From the NCBI GenBank assembly GCA_016190625.1, contig JACPQF010000095.1, positions 1 to 36,568 of the forward strand: a stretch of DNA of 36,568 nt, read 5' to 3'. Positions within the stretch are counted from its first letter, which is position 1. Each line of letters opens with the position of its first letter. The translations under genes were made by a program, and so were the position numbers. Below, piece after piece: positions 16,111 through 23,699 of this stretch. The notes below the pieces were generated by a model that was not told the DNA's origin, searched no databases, and saw only the letters and a list, made by a program, of their open reading frames with translations. This stretch comes from Chloroflexota bacterium. Lineage in GTDB: Bacteria; Chloroflexota; Dehalococcoidia; JACPQF01.

Positions 16111-17274
16111 CTAATGCTCCCCGCCCTCGCCGTTTAGCTCGTTGTAGATGAGCATCAGCTCTTTGTCGAAGAGCGGACGCTTCAGGGTAACGGCCATATG
16201 GCGGGCGCGGGCGAGAATGGCGTGCGCCGTCTCGGTTGGCAGATCTATGCCGAACTCGCGGGAGAACTTGAAAGAGACGGTATGGGAGCCGCTATGCTTG
16301 CCGACGAGGATCTGCCGCTGCAACCCGACCTCCTCCGGCGTAAAGGCCTCGTAGTTCCGCGGGTCCTTGATGACGGCGTCGGCGTGAATGCCCGATTCGT
16401 GGGCGAAGATGTTGGTGCCGACGATGGCTTTCCAGATGGGCACCGCCCGGGCCGAGGCCTCGGCTACGTACTCGGCGACTTCCCGGAACCGCTGGGTGGC
16501 TATCGGCAGTCTAACGCCCTCGACGTGCCTGAGCGCCATCACCACTTCTTCCAGCGCCGCGCTGCCGCTGCGCTCACCCAGACCGCCGATGGTCACGGTG
16601 ACGCAGTTGGCTCCGCCCTTTAGCCCGGCGATGACGTTGGCCGTCGCCATGCCGAAATCATTGTGGGTGTGCATCTCGACCTCGCCTTTGAGTCGCTTGG
16701 TAAGATCGCTGATAACCAAGCCCGCCGACAGGGGGTCGAGGATGCCGAGGGTATCGCAGAACCGTACGCGGCAGGCCCCTTCATCGAAGGCGGCGTTGAA
16801 GTAGGTAGCGAGAAAATCTATTCCCGAGCGGGATGCATCTTCGGCACTGACCACGAAGTTCAGGCCCAAACGATGAGCCTCGCGCGCCGCCTCGATCATC
16901 TTGGTGAGCACCCAGCCGTGAGTCTTGCCGAACTTTCGCTGGACGTGAATATCAGAGGTGGAGATGGAGATGGTTACGGTGGAGAGTCCGCACTTCGCCG
17001 CCCAGCCGATGTCCTCGACGTTGGCCCGGCAGAAGCCGATAGCCTCGTCTTTGAATTCTCGCGCCACCGCCGCCAGTATCTGGCGCTCCTCCTCGCAGAG
17101 CCAGGGGCAGCCCACCTCGAACTGGTTGACGCCGATCTCTTTCAGAAGCCGGGCGATCTGCAGCTTCTCCTGCTGGCTGAAGATAACGCCAGCTTCCTGC
17201 TCTCCGTCTCGCATGGTGAGGTCGATGAGCTTTATGTCCTCGGCCCGAAGGGTTCTGGTGCTTAGAACTTCCAC
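16111..17274 (-). CDS. Homocitrate synthase-family enzyme (second of tandem pair)
   Basis: An acyl-CoA condensing enzyme of the isopropylmalate/homocitrate synthase (DRE-TIM) family, NifV branch. Key residues: Arg22-Asp23-x-Glu25 (TMRDGEQEAG), the STSDIHVQRK segment, RFCDTLGILDP, and the metal ligands His202 and His204 (MHTHNDFGMA), followed by GGLGERSGSAALEEVV. 387 residues, without the C-terminal LeuA regulatory domain. GTG start at 17274 behind AGGAGG; the start overlaps the end of the upstream paralogue by 13 bases. Product could be homocitrate, (R)-citrate (Re-citrate synthase) or citramalate; sequence reading alone does not decide. No nif genes are present. Confidence 0.88.
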   Translation of the reverse strand: MEVLSTRTLRAEDIKLIDLTMRDGEQEAGVIFSQQEKLQIARLLKEIGVNQFEVGCPWLCEEERQILAAVAREFKDEAIGFCRANVEDIGWAAKCGLSTVTISISTSDIHVQRKFGKTHGWVLTKMIEAAREAHRLGLNFVVSAEDASRSGIDFLATYFNAAFDEGACRVRFCDTLGILDPLSAGLVISDLTKRLKGEVEMHTHNDFGMATANVIAGLKGGANCVTVTIGGLGERSGSAALEEVVMALRHVEGVRLPIATQRFREVAEYVAEASARAVPIWKAIVGTNIFAHESGIHADAVIKDPRNYEAFTPEEVGLQRQILVGKHSGSHTVSFKFSREFGIDLPTETAHAILARARHMAVTLKRPLFDKELMLIYNELNGEGGEH

Positions 17275-18404
17275 TTGCGTCCTCCTGCAACCTTACTTTC
17301 GTACAGCTCGAGCACTTCTTCATCGTAGAGGGCCCGCTTGAGATCAATACTGCGCGACTGGAGAAGCGGGAGAAAGCGCGAGGCCTCTTCGAAAGGAAGG
17401 AAATAGCGGTATTGAGCCAGCTTGGCCTGCACGCAGGCGACGCCGCTGTACTTGCCGATTATCAAGCGCCGCTCGAGGCCGACATCCTCCGGCGAGAACA
17501 CCTCGTAGGAAGCGGTATCGGTGAGCACCCCTTCTGCCCGCCCCTGCGACTCGTAGGTGAAAACGTTGGACCCTGTGATCGGTTTCGACGGCGGCAGAGA
17601 GCGGTGAGAGGCGCGCGCCACGTACTCGGACAGCTCCCGAAACTTGGTGGTGTCGATTCCGAGGTCCGTTCCCACAATGCATTTCATGGCCATCACCACC
17701 TCTTCCAGACAGGCATTCCCCGCCCGCTCGCCGAGGCCGTTAATCGTGGTATTGACGTAGGTGGCTCCAGCTCTGACCCCGGCGAGGGAGTTGGCCGTCG
17801 CCATGCCGAAGTCGTTGTGGGTGTGCATCTCTACTTCGAGACTGGTCTTGTCGATCAGCCTACTGATGCGGTTGTAAGTGATGAACGGGTCCATGACTCC
17901 TACCGTGTCGCAGTATCGCAGCCGGTCGGCGCCGGCTTCCTTCGCTGCCAGAGCATACTCCGCCAGAAAGTCCTGGTCTGCTCTCGACGCATCTTCGCCG
18001 TTGACCGAAACGTACAAGCCGTTGTTCTTGGCAAACTCCGTAGCGGTGCGAATGTTATCGAGCACCCACTTTCTGGTCTGCCGCAGCTTGTGCTGGATGT
18101 GGATGTCCGAGGTCGAGATGCTGAGCGCAACCGCTTTGACCCCGCACTCCAAAGATGTCTTGATGTCGCTAATCACCGGCCGATTCCAGGCAATGATGCT
18201 GGCTTTCAGGCCAAGGTCCATGATGGCACATATGGCCTCCTTCTCGTCGCCGCCCATAGCCGGGATACCGGCCTCGATCTGGTGGACGCCGATGGCATCC
18301 AGCATCTTGGCAATGGTGATCTTCTCCTCGTTGGTGAAAACCACGCCGGCCGTTTGCTCACCGTCCCGCAGGGTAGTGTCGTCAATGAATACTTTCTTAG
18401 TCAT
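17262..18404 (-). CDS. Homocitrate synthase-family enzyme (first of tandem pair)
   Basis: A 380-residue paralogue of the next gene. It has Arg13-Asp14-x-Glu16 (TLRDGEQTAG), STSDIHIQHK, YCDTVGVMDP, His194 and His196 (MHTHNDFGMA) and NGLGERAGNACLEEVV. All catalytic and metal residues of the family are present in both copies, so neither looks like a dead subunit. Frame is open to 18467 but ATG 18404 has GAGGAGGG four bases before it, and the excluded part is an intergenic palindrome. The two genes overlap and must be co-expressed. Possible roles: homocitrate for a lysine-type pathway or cofactor, or Re-citrate synthase as reported in Dehalococcoides. Assignment open. Confidence 0.88.
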   Translation of the reverse strand: MTKKVFIDDTTLRDGEQTAGVVFTNEEKITIAKMLDAIGVHQIEAGIPAMGGDEKEAICAIMDLGLKASIIAWNRPVISDIKTSLECGVKAVALSISTSDIHIQHKLRQTRKWVLDNIRTATEFAKNNGLYVSVNGEDASRADQDFLAEYALAAKEAGADRLRYCDTVGVMDPFITYNRISRLIDKTSLEVEMHTHNDFGMATANSLAGVRAGATYVNTTINGLGERAGNACLEEVVMAMKCIVGTDLGIDTTKFRELSEYVARASHRSLPPSKPITGSNVFTYESQGRAEGVLTDTASYEVFSPEDVGLERRLIIGKYSGVACVQAKLAQYRYFLPFEEASRFLPLLQSRSIDLKRALYDEEVLELYESKVAGGRKWKF

Positions 18405-18422
18405 GAATCCCTCCTCGTGTTG

Positions 18423-18470
18423 GGGGTGAGGGGTCAGGGGCCGGGGGACAGTCCCCTGACCCCTCACCCC
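18423..18470. repeat. Perfect 18-bp-arm G/C-rich inverted repeat
   Basis: GGGGTGAGGGGTCAGGGG (18423-18440) is exactly complementary to 18453-18470, with a 12-base loop that itself contains GGGGGA and TCCCC. It lies 19 bases upstream of the first synthase start, within the ribosome-site approach, after the HD gene. In mRNA it would be an extremely stable hairpin, able to block read-through or pause polymerase. The arms also carry G-runs able to form a quadruplex. No T tract, so not a standard terminator. Confidence 0.8.
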
Positions 18471-18489
18471 TGTCCCCTGAACCCTATCG

Positions 18490-19158
18490 CTACAAAAGCT
18501 TGACTTTGTTGATCAGCAATTCGAAGCTGCAGTCCAGATACTTTGCCGCTCTCCGACTGGCGAGCATGCGCGAAAGAAATATCTCGAAATAATCCATCAG
18601 CGCGCTGATCTGCGTGTCGATAGTCAACTCCAGCGTGATAGTCTTTTGGAGTTCGTCGACTCGCAGAAAGCTATACTGAGCGGCGTAGTTGACGCGATCG
18701 TGGATGTCGAAGGTATTCATGTCCTGATTACGCACCCTGCTCCGATGGACGTCGGCCTTGTCCGCAAGGATCAGGGCGGCAGCCACGTCGTTGAGGGGAT
18801 CGCCGACTTCCACTTCGTGGTTGCCGATGGCGGCCATAATGGGGGCGATCTCCCGCGCATCCAATCGTACGCTGCGGAGAATGTCCCAGGCGATAAGGGC
18901 GCCGGTTTGCCCGTGATCAACTCTGTTTATCATATTTCCCACGTCATGTAAATACCCAGCCATTGCCGCCAATTGAGCCCGGCGCTCTCCCCGGCCCAGC
19001 CGCAGCAAGACGTTCTCCGCCATGTGGGCCACCAAGTTTGCATGTCGCTCGCCATGCTCGGTGTATCCCAACTGGTAGAGGCTCTCATCTGCTGCCTCAA
19101 TACATGCCTTAGCATCGTAGTTCTGTTTCAGGTCGTCCAGGGTAACCACTTTGTTCAT
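18490..19158 (-). CDS. HD-domain phosphohydrolase
   Basis: A 222-residue metal-dependent phosphohydrolase of the HD superfamily. His39, the His71-Asp72 pair (GYLHDVGN) and a later Asp in LILADKADV make up the usual metal site. The C-terminal third (~150-220) is less conserved and may be a dimerisation or sensing part. Relatives cleave nucleotides or cyclic dinucleotides, but the substrate is not evident. GAGAGG precedes the ATG. It is the first gene of a probable transcript with the two synthases, separated from them by the large inverted repeat; a functional link is not established. Confidence 0.82.
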   Translation of the reverse strand: MNKVVTLDDLKQNYDAKACIEAADESLYQLGYTEHGERHANLVAHMAENVLLRLGRGERRAQLAAMAGYLHDVGNMINRVDHGQTGALIAWDILRSVRLDAREIAPIMAAIGNHEVEVGDPLNDVAAALILADKADVHRSRVRNQDMNTFDIHDRVNYAAQYSFLRVDELQKTITLELTIDTQISALMDYFEIFLSRMLASRRAAKYLDCSFELLINKVKLL

Positions 19159-19209
19159 TGGTTCGCCTCTCTAGTCGGGAATCTACATCGCTCCAGAACT
19201 GTCACTTCG

Positions 19210-19247
19210 GTAGGGGCGAATCCTTCCGCAGAAGGATTCGCCCCTAC
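19210..19247. repeat. 38-bp palindrome of the GTAGGGGCG family
   Basis: Perfect arms GTAGGGGCGAATCCTTC and its complement surround a 4-base centre (CGCA). Nearly identical to the copy at 228-265. It lies between the HD gene and the end of the Thr/Pro-rich gene. Confidence 0.85.
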
Positions 19248-19281
19248 GATCACGATTGACTGACGCATGCGCCGTTCGCCC

Positions 19282-19923
19282 CTATGGTGTGGCGGTCCTT
19301 GCCGGTGTGCTCGCCGTTGTGGGACTGCCGGCCGGCGTGCTGGCGGTGGTCGGCGAAGGGGCCGGCGTGGGCGTCCTTACGGGTGTCGGCGTGTTAGCCG
19401 GAGTCTGGGTCGGAACCGGTACGGTCGCCGTCGGAACCGGAATGGTCGCCGTCGGAACCGGTATGGTCGCCGTCAAACTAGGTAGCGCCGGTGCCGTCGT
19501 CGCCGACGGCATCGGGGACGCCGGGACCGAGGTGTGACTGGCCGTTGGGACGGCGGGAGGCGTCGAGCCTGATGTGCCGCTAACGGTTGGGCTACCCGTA
19601 ACAAAGCCCGTGACGGTAGCCGTCACGCTTACCATTGCCGTCTCAGTAACCGTCGGCGTAGCCGTAGGCCGCGGCGGTGGCGGCGGCGCCTCGGTTGGCG
19701 TGGGAATCAGCGTCTCGGTCGGCGCTGGCGTGGTCGTGGCCGTCGACGTGGCCGTTTGGGTCGCCGTCGCCGTCGGCAACACCCGAAAGCCGGGCGCCAA
19801 GAAAAGACTCGAGATCCCCAAGCAGTAAAGGAGAGTGGAAGCCATAAAGATCGCTCCCAGACTAGCGTATAGACCGCGACGAAGACCGGACAGGCTCTCC
19901 CACCACTCCCTTAGGTCCCCCAA
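19282..19923 (-). CDS. Membrane-anchored Thr/Pro-rich protein, twin 2
   Basis: 213 residues: a charged N-terminus (LREWWESLSGLRRG), one membrane helix (~18-45) containing YCLG, then ~165 residues of almost pure Thr, Pro, Ala, Val and Ser with no folded domain. The tail includes three exact ATIPVPT-type heptads encoded by 21-bp DNA repeats. The tail should be outside the cell and extended, a plausible stalk or O-glycosylated mucin-like segment; that is inference. The upstream neighbour has the same plan. I recognise no named family. Low-complexity tails make the exact end reliable only by the stop codon. Confidence 0.7.
   Translation of the reverse strand: MGDLREWWESLSGLRRGLYASLGAIFMASTLLYCLGISSLFLAPGFRVLPTATATQTATSTATTTPAPTETLIPTPTEAPPPPPRPTATPTVTETAMVSVTATVTGFVTGSPTVSGTSGSTPPAVPTASHTSVPASPMPSATTAPALPSLTATIPVPTATIPVPTATVPVPTQTPANTPTPVRTPTPAPSPTTASTPAGSPTTASTPARTATP
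19412..19474. repeat. Three 21-bp tandem units
   Basis: GGAACCGGTACGGTCGCCGT plus C, repeated three times (19412, 19433, 19454) with one or two changes. They encode the heptads of the Thr/Pro tail and could vary in number by slippage. Confidence 0.85.
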
Positions 19924-19959
19924 TTTTGCTCCCTATCGAATTAACTATTCACCGGCGCC

Positions 19960-19979
19960 GGCCGACCCGGGGGTCGGCC
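19960..19979. repeat. 9-bp-arm perfect hairpin GGCCGACCC/GGGTCGGCC
   Basis: Arms 19960-19968 and 19971-19979 with a 2-base centre lie between the twin Thr/Pro-rich genes, upstream of the second on the minus strand. No T tract follows, so it is not a clear terminator. Confidence 0.5.
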
Positions 19980-20026
19980 AACGCTGCAAAAGACCGGATT
20001 ATGTAGGGTCAGCTCCCGAACCGCTC

Positions 20027-20560
20027 CTACTGACCCCTCTGTCTCGTCGGACTAGGAGAAGGCGTGACGGCGGGCGGACTGGTCGGCGTGCCGGCGACCG
20101 TCGTAGCCGTCGCCACCGGAGAAGTCGTGACCACCGGCGTAGCGGTAGGCGGCGCCTGAGTGGCGGTAGGCGGCGCCGGCGTGGCGGTCGGTGGCGCCGG
20201 GGATGCAGTCGGCGTCACTGGGGCCACCTTTGGCGTTGGCGTCGGCGATTTCATTGGCTCGGGAGTCGGCGAACGCGTAGGCTCCGCTGGCGTGGCCGTG
20301 GCCGGAATGCTGGTTGCCGTCGGCTTGCTCGTAGGTGTTCGTACTGGCGTCGGCGTGCTTGCCGGCGGCTCAGGTGTCGGCGTTTGAATTGCCGGCGCGG
20401 TCGGGATGCCAAACGTGCCGGCGAATTCGCTGCTCCGCGCTATCGCCACCAGGCCCGTGAATCCCAGGCAATAGAAAGGTAGCGTCGCCAGAATTATCCA
20501 GATGAATGCCCTTGCCAGCCTTCGCTTCCCGGGCGTAAGGCTGTCGTACCAGTTTCGCAT
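20027..20560 (-). CDS. Membrane-anchored Thr/Pro-rich protein, twin 1
   Basis: 177 residues from ATG 20560 (the frame is open 6 codons further to 20578). It has the same plan as the gene at 19282: MRNWYDSLTPGKRRLARAF, a membrane helix with FYCLG, then ~130 residues of Thr/Pro/Ala/Ser. The N-terminal pattern W-x2-SL...RR...YCLG is shared, so the two look like an old tandem duplication whose tails have evolved freely. The tail has three APPTATP heptads from 21-bp repeats. No enzymatic domain. Probably a surface stalk; partner unknown. Confidence 0.7.
   Translation of the reverse strand: MRNWYDSLTPGKRRLARAFIWIILATLPFYCLGFTGLVAIARSSEFAGTFGIPTAPAIQTPTPEPPASTPTPVRTPTSKPTATSIPATATPAEPTRSPTPEPMKSPTPTPKVAPVTPTASPAPPTATPAPPTATQAPPTATPVVTTSPVATATTVAGTPTSPPAVTPSPSPTRQRGQ
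20139..20201. repeat. Three 21-bp tandem units in twin 1
   Basis: GTGGCGGTAGGCGGCGCCGG plus one base, in three diverged copies from 20139, 20160 and 20181. The period equals that in twin 2 but the sequence differs, so the expansions arose separately. Confidence 0.75.
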
Positions 20561-20823
20561 ATATGCTAAGTACACCATTTCATAGATTCGGCCACGTATT
20601 CCTTACAGCGGGTAGGCTGGGCAGGTACGTTAGTGTATTTGTGAAAAGCTGTACTAAGTCCTCATCCGGGCCCCGACCGGATGCCATTGCCGGGGGCCAA
20701 TCGACTCCAGAGTCCGGGCCAACTGGTTCTCCGAACGTTAGCTATCAGGCGATCGATAGAATGCAGCTAGCCACTGCCCGGTTGCAACGGGCTGACAGAT
20801 ACAGGCTGATTGTTGATAGCTTG

Positions 20824-22398
20824 TCAGAGTTTAACCACCTTGGCGGTGGTGATGTCGGGGATCGCCAGAATCCCCTTGCGCTGCTCCTCAGGTATCTCTT
20901 CATCCAATCCGAGAACCATCAGCGCCGGACCCCGTGACCTCATGCGCCCCAGTTGCATGAAGCTGATGTTGATGTCGGCGCGCCCCAGCAAAGTCCCCAC
21001 AGCGCCGATTATTCCCGGCCGGTCACGGTGGTGGCTAAACAGCAGGTACGGCTCCGAGGGAACGACGTCGAGCCAGTAGCCATCTACCTGAACGATGTGC
21101 GGTTCTCCCCGCATCACCGTTCCGGCGACGGTGCTCACGCCGGAGCTGGTGGTGATCTTAAGGGTAACCAGTGAAGTGTAGTTCTCGCAGGTTGTCCCTT
21201 TCTGCTCGATAATGTGAAGCCCCCGGCTATTGGCTATGACATTGGCGTTGACCAGGTTGACCACTTCTTCGCTGACCGGCTCGAGCAGTCCCTTTATCAG
21301 GCCCGCCTTGAGTAGTCCAGTGTCGTAGTTCGCTATGTCGCCGTTGTACATCACGCCAATGTTGCCAAGCTGTCCTTCGGCCAGTTGAGTTCCCAGCCCT
21401 CCCAGGAGCTCCGCCAGTCTCATATAGGGGGTGAGCACGGACAGGGTCTCGGGCGGAATGAGGGGAACGTTGACCGCATACTTGGCAGATTGGCCGTTCA
21501 GGACGGCGATGATCTGCTCGGCTACGTCGAGGGCCACGCCAACCTGCGCTTCGGCGGTGGAGGCGCCCAGATGGGGGGTTACCACGACCTTGTCGCTCTT
21601 CAGCAGAATGTTGTCGACCGCCGGCTCAACGCTAAAGACGTCGATCGCTGCCCCGCTGAGCTTCCCGTCCTCCAGCGTCTTGAACAGGGCCTCCTCGTTG
21701 ACTATTCCACCGCGGGCGCAATTGATGATGCGGGCCGACGGCTTCATCAGGGCCAGCTCGCGCTCGGTGATCAGACCGCGCGTGCCCTGAGTGAGAGGAG
21801 TGTGAACGGTAACGAAGTCCGACTGCTGCAGGAGCTCGTCGAGGCCGAGCATCTCGATGCCAAGCTTCCTGGCGCGATCGGGCGCAACGAAGGGGTCGAA
21901 GGCGATCACCTTCATCTCGAGGCCTTGCGCTCGCTTGGCAACCTCAGTGCCGACTTTTCCCAGGCCAATCACGCCGAGAGTCTTGTTCCTCACCTCCACG
22001 CCCACGAACTTACTTCGCTGCCATTGCCCCGCCTTGAGCGAGCCGTGGGCAATCGGGATGTGCCGGGCGAGTGACAGCATGAGAGCGATGGTATGTTCGG
22101 CAGCGGCAATGTTGTTGCTCGTCGGCGCGTTGACGACCGCGATGCCGCGGCGCGTCGCCGCGTCGACGTCGATATTATCGACGCCGACGCCCGCCCTGCC
22201 GATAACCTTCAGGTTGGTGCCGGCGTCGATGACCTCGGCCGTCACCTTCGTCTCGCTGCGAACCACCAGGGCATCGTACTGGTCAATGATGGATATCAGC
22301 TCGGCGGGTTTGATACCTATCTTCTCATCTACCGCCACTTTGCTCTTGAGCATCTCCACCCCATCGGCGGCGATGGGGTCAGTTATGAGAACCTTCAA
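20824..22398 (-). CDS. serA: D-3-phosphoglycerate dehydrogenase
   Basis: First enzyme of serine synthesis: oxidises 3-phosphoglycerate to phosphohydroxypyruvate with NAD. 524 residues, the long form. The NAD loop GLGKVG is at 145-150; the catalytic Arg (NCARGGIVNEEAL), Glu and His (VVTPHLGASTAEAQ) are present. The ASB intervening domain (~320-440) and a C-terminal ACT domain (~452-524, DRPGIIGAVGTLLG) suggest control by serine. It follows the class V aminotransferase on the same strand, 77 bases away, the gap being filled by GTAGGGGCG palindromes. Confidence 0.97.
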   Translation of the reverse strand: MKVLITDPIAADGVEMLKSKVAVDEKIGIKPAELISIIDQYDALVVRSETKVTAEVIDAGTNLKVIGRAGVGVDNIDVDAATRRGIAVVNAPTSNNIAAAEHTIALMLSLARHIPIAHGSLKAGQWQRSKFVGVEVRNKTLGVIGLGKVGTEVAKRAQGLEMKVIAFDPFVAPDRARKLGIEMLGLDELLQQSDFVTVHTPLTQGTRGLITERELALMKPSARIINCARGGIVNEEALFKTLEDGKLSGAAIDVFSVEPAVDNILLKSDKVVVTPHLGASTAEAQVGVALDVAEQIIAVLNGQSAKYAVNVPLIPPETLSVLTPYMRLAELLGGLGTQLAEGQLGNIGVMYNGDIANYDTGLLKAGLIKGLLEPVSEEVVNLVNANVIANSRGLHIIEQKGTTCENYTSLVTLKITTSSGVSTVAGTVMRGEPHIVQVDGYWLDVVPSEPYLLFSHHRDRPGIIGAVGTLLGRADINISFMQLGRMRSRGPALMVLGLDEEIPEEQRKGILAIPDITTAKVVKL

Positions 22399-22413
22399 AG
22401 CTTACCTCCAAAG

Positions 22414-22476
22414 GTAGGGGCGAACAGGGATTCGCCTATCTCTCCATCGTAGGGGCGGACGGCCGTCCGCCCCTAC
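22414..22476. repeat. Two GTAGGGGCG palindromes between aminotransferase and serA
   Basis: The first (22414-22436) is truncated: GTAGGGGCGAACAGGGATTC then GCC. The second (22449-22476) is a perfect 28-bp palindrome with arms GTAGGGGCGGACGG and no loop, and its last base is also the last base of the aminotransferase stop codon. In mRNA the second would be a 14-bp hairpin exactly at the end of the upstream gene. Confidence 0.8.
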
Positions 22477-23588
22477 TAGCTGCCAGTCGTTTTCACCGCT
22501 TCTGCCCGACCGGAGCCGGCGGCGCGCAGAGCGTGAGGCAGAGCGGACATGACGTCGTCTATGTCTTTGGTGCTTACGTAGCCCAAATGCCCGATGCGGA
22601 AGATCTTGCCCTCGAGGGATGCCTGGCCGCCAGCTAGCACGATTCCGAATTGCTCGCGCATGACCTTCGTGAGGGCCTTCCCATCCACGCCGTCCGGAAC
22701 CTTCACGGCCGTCACGGTGTTGGAGGCGTAGCGAGGGTCGGCGAATAGCTCGAGGCCCAGAGAGCGGACGCCGTCCCGGGTGTATTGCCCCATCTTGACG
22801 TGCCTGGCGAAGATGCTCGCCAAGCCTTCTTGCTCCATTAGGGCGAGAGCGGCATCAAGGGCGTAGAAAAGAGACACGGCCGGCGTGAAAGGCGTTTGGC
22901 CGCGTTCCAGATACTTCTTGGCGGAGCCGTAGTCAAAGTAGAAGCGGGACATCTTGGCCTTGGCCGCTGCATCCCAGGCTTTCTTGCTTACGCTGACCAT
23001 CGCCAATCCGGGTGGGATCATCCAGCTTTTCTGCGAGCCGGCCACCACCACGTCGCAATTCCAGGCGTCGACCGGCAGATCGATGGCAGCGAGGCCGCTC
23101 ACCGCATCCACCAGCAAAAGCTTGTCGAATTCCTTGATCACTGAGCACAGCGCCTTCATGTCGTTGGTTACGCCAGTTGAGGTCTCGTTTTGGGTAAGAA
23201 GAACCGCCTTGACAGACGGGTCGGCCGCGAGAGCCCGGCGGACCTCGACCGGGTCGGCAGCGCCGCCCATAGTGAACTTGAGCCGGGTTACATCCGCTCC
23301 GTATGCCTCGGCGATCTGGGCAAATCTGTCGCCGAACACCCCGACGGTGACCGCCAACACTTTGTCGCCGGGGGAGAGCGTATTCACAACCGCGGATTCG
23401 AGCCCGCCGCTGCCTGCTGTAGTCAAGATAAGGACGTCTTCTTTGGTTTGGAAGAAAGACTGCAGATTAGCAGTCGTTTTCTCTAACAGTTTGGCGAACT
23501 CCGGCCCGCGATGGTTGATCATCTGCTGTGTCATCGCCTGAAGTACTTCAGGTGGGCAGGGGGTTGGCCCGGGAATACGTAGATTCAC
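22476..23588 (-). CDS. Class V aminotransferase (serine/alanine-glyoxylate type)
   Basis: PLP enzyme of 370 residues. RIPGPTPCPPEVL opens the protein as in alanine/serine-glyoxylate aminotransferases. Asp161 (VDAVSGLA) and the Schiff-base Lys187 (GSQKSWMIPPG) are in place, and GHLGY near the end is typical. Being directly upstream of serA on one transcript, it most likely makes phosphoserine or serine from the SerA product, replacing classical SerC; this role for the family next to serA is known in some archaea and Chloroflexota and is inferred here. AGGAGG precedes the start, with a promoter upstream. Confidence 0.92.
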   Translation of the reverse strand: MNLRIPGPTPCPPEVLQAMTQQMINHRGPEFAKLLEKTTANLQSFFQTKEDVLILTTAGSGGLESAVVNTLSPGDKVLAVTVGVFGDRFAQIAEAYGADVTRLKFTMGGAADPVEVRRALAADPSVKAVLLTQNETSTGVTNDMKALCSVIKEFDKLLLVDAVSGLAAIDLPVDAWNCDVVVAGSQKSWMIPPGLAMVSVSKKAWDAAAKAKMSRFYFDYGSAKKYLERGQTPFTPAVSLFYALDAALALMEQEGLASIFARHVKMGQYTRDGVRSLGLELFADPRYASNTVTAVKVPDGVDGKALTKVMREQFGIVLAGGQASLEGKIFRIGHLGYVSTKDIDDVMSALPHALRAAGSGRAEAVKTTGS

Positions 23589-23617
23589 ATGGCGCCTCCT
23601 CGAAGATAATTGACGAT

Positions 23618-23646
23618 AATATACTCGAAATAGAAAAACTGGTCAA
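23618..23646 (-). promoter_or_regulatory. Sigma-70-type promoter of the aminotransferase-serA transcript
   Basis: On the minus strand: TTGACC (23646-23641), 17-base spacer, TATATT (23623-23618). The leader before the ATG is ~22 bases and holds the AGGAGG site. Confidence 0.75.
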
Positions 23647-23660
23647 GAGCTTGAGGAAGC

Positions 23661-23690
23661 TTGATGCAACGCCTCCCTATATGGTAGGAT
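23661..23690 (+). promoter_or_regulatory. Promoter of selA
   Basis: TTGATG (23661-23666), 18-base spacer, extended -10 TGGTAGGAT (23682-23690). Transcription would begin near 23697, only about 3 bases before the selA ATG, so the message may be leaderless. Confidence 0.55.
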
Positions 23691-23699
23691 GTCCTAGCT

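Noticed and set aside
17412-18503. 363-residue plus-strand frame opposite the first synthase
   Set aside because: Antisense shadow of a conserved enzyme gene.
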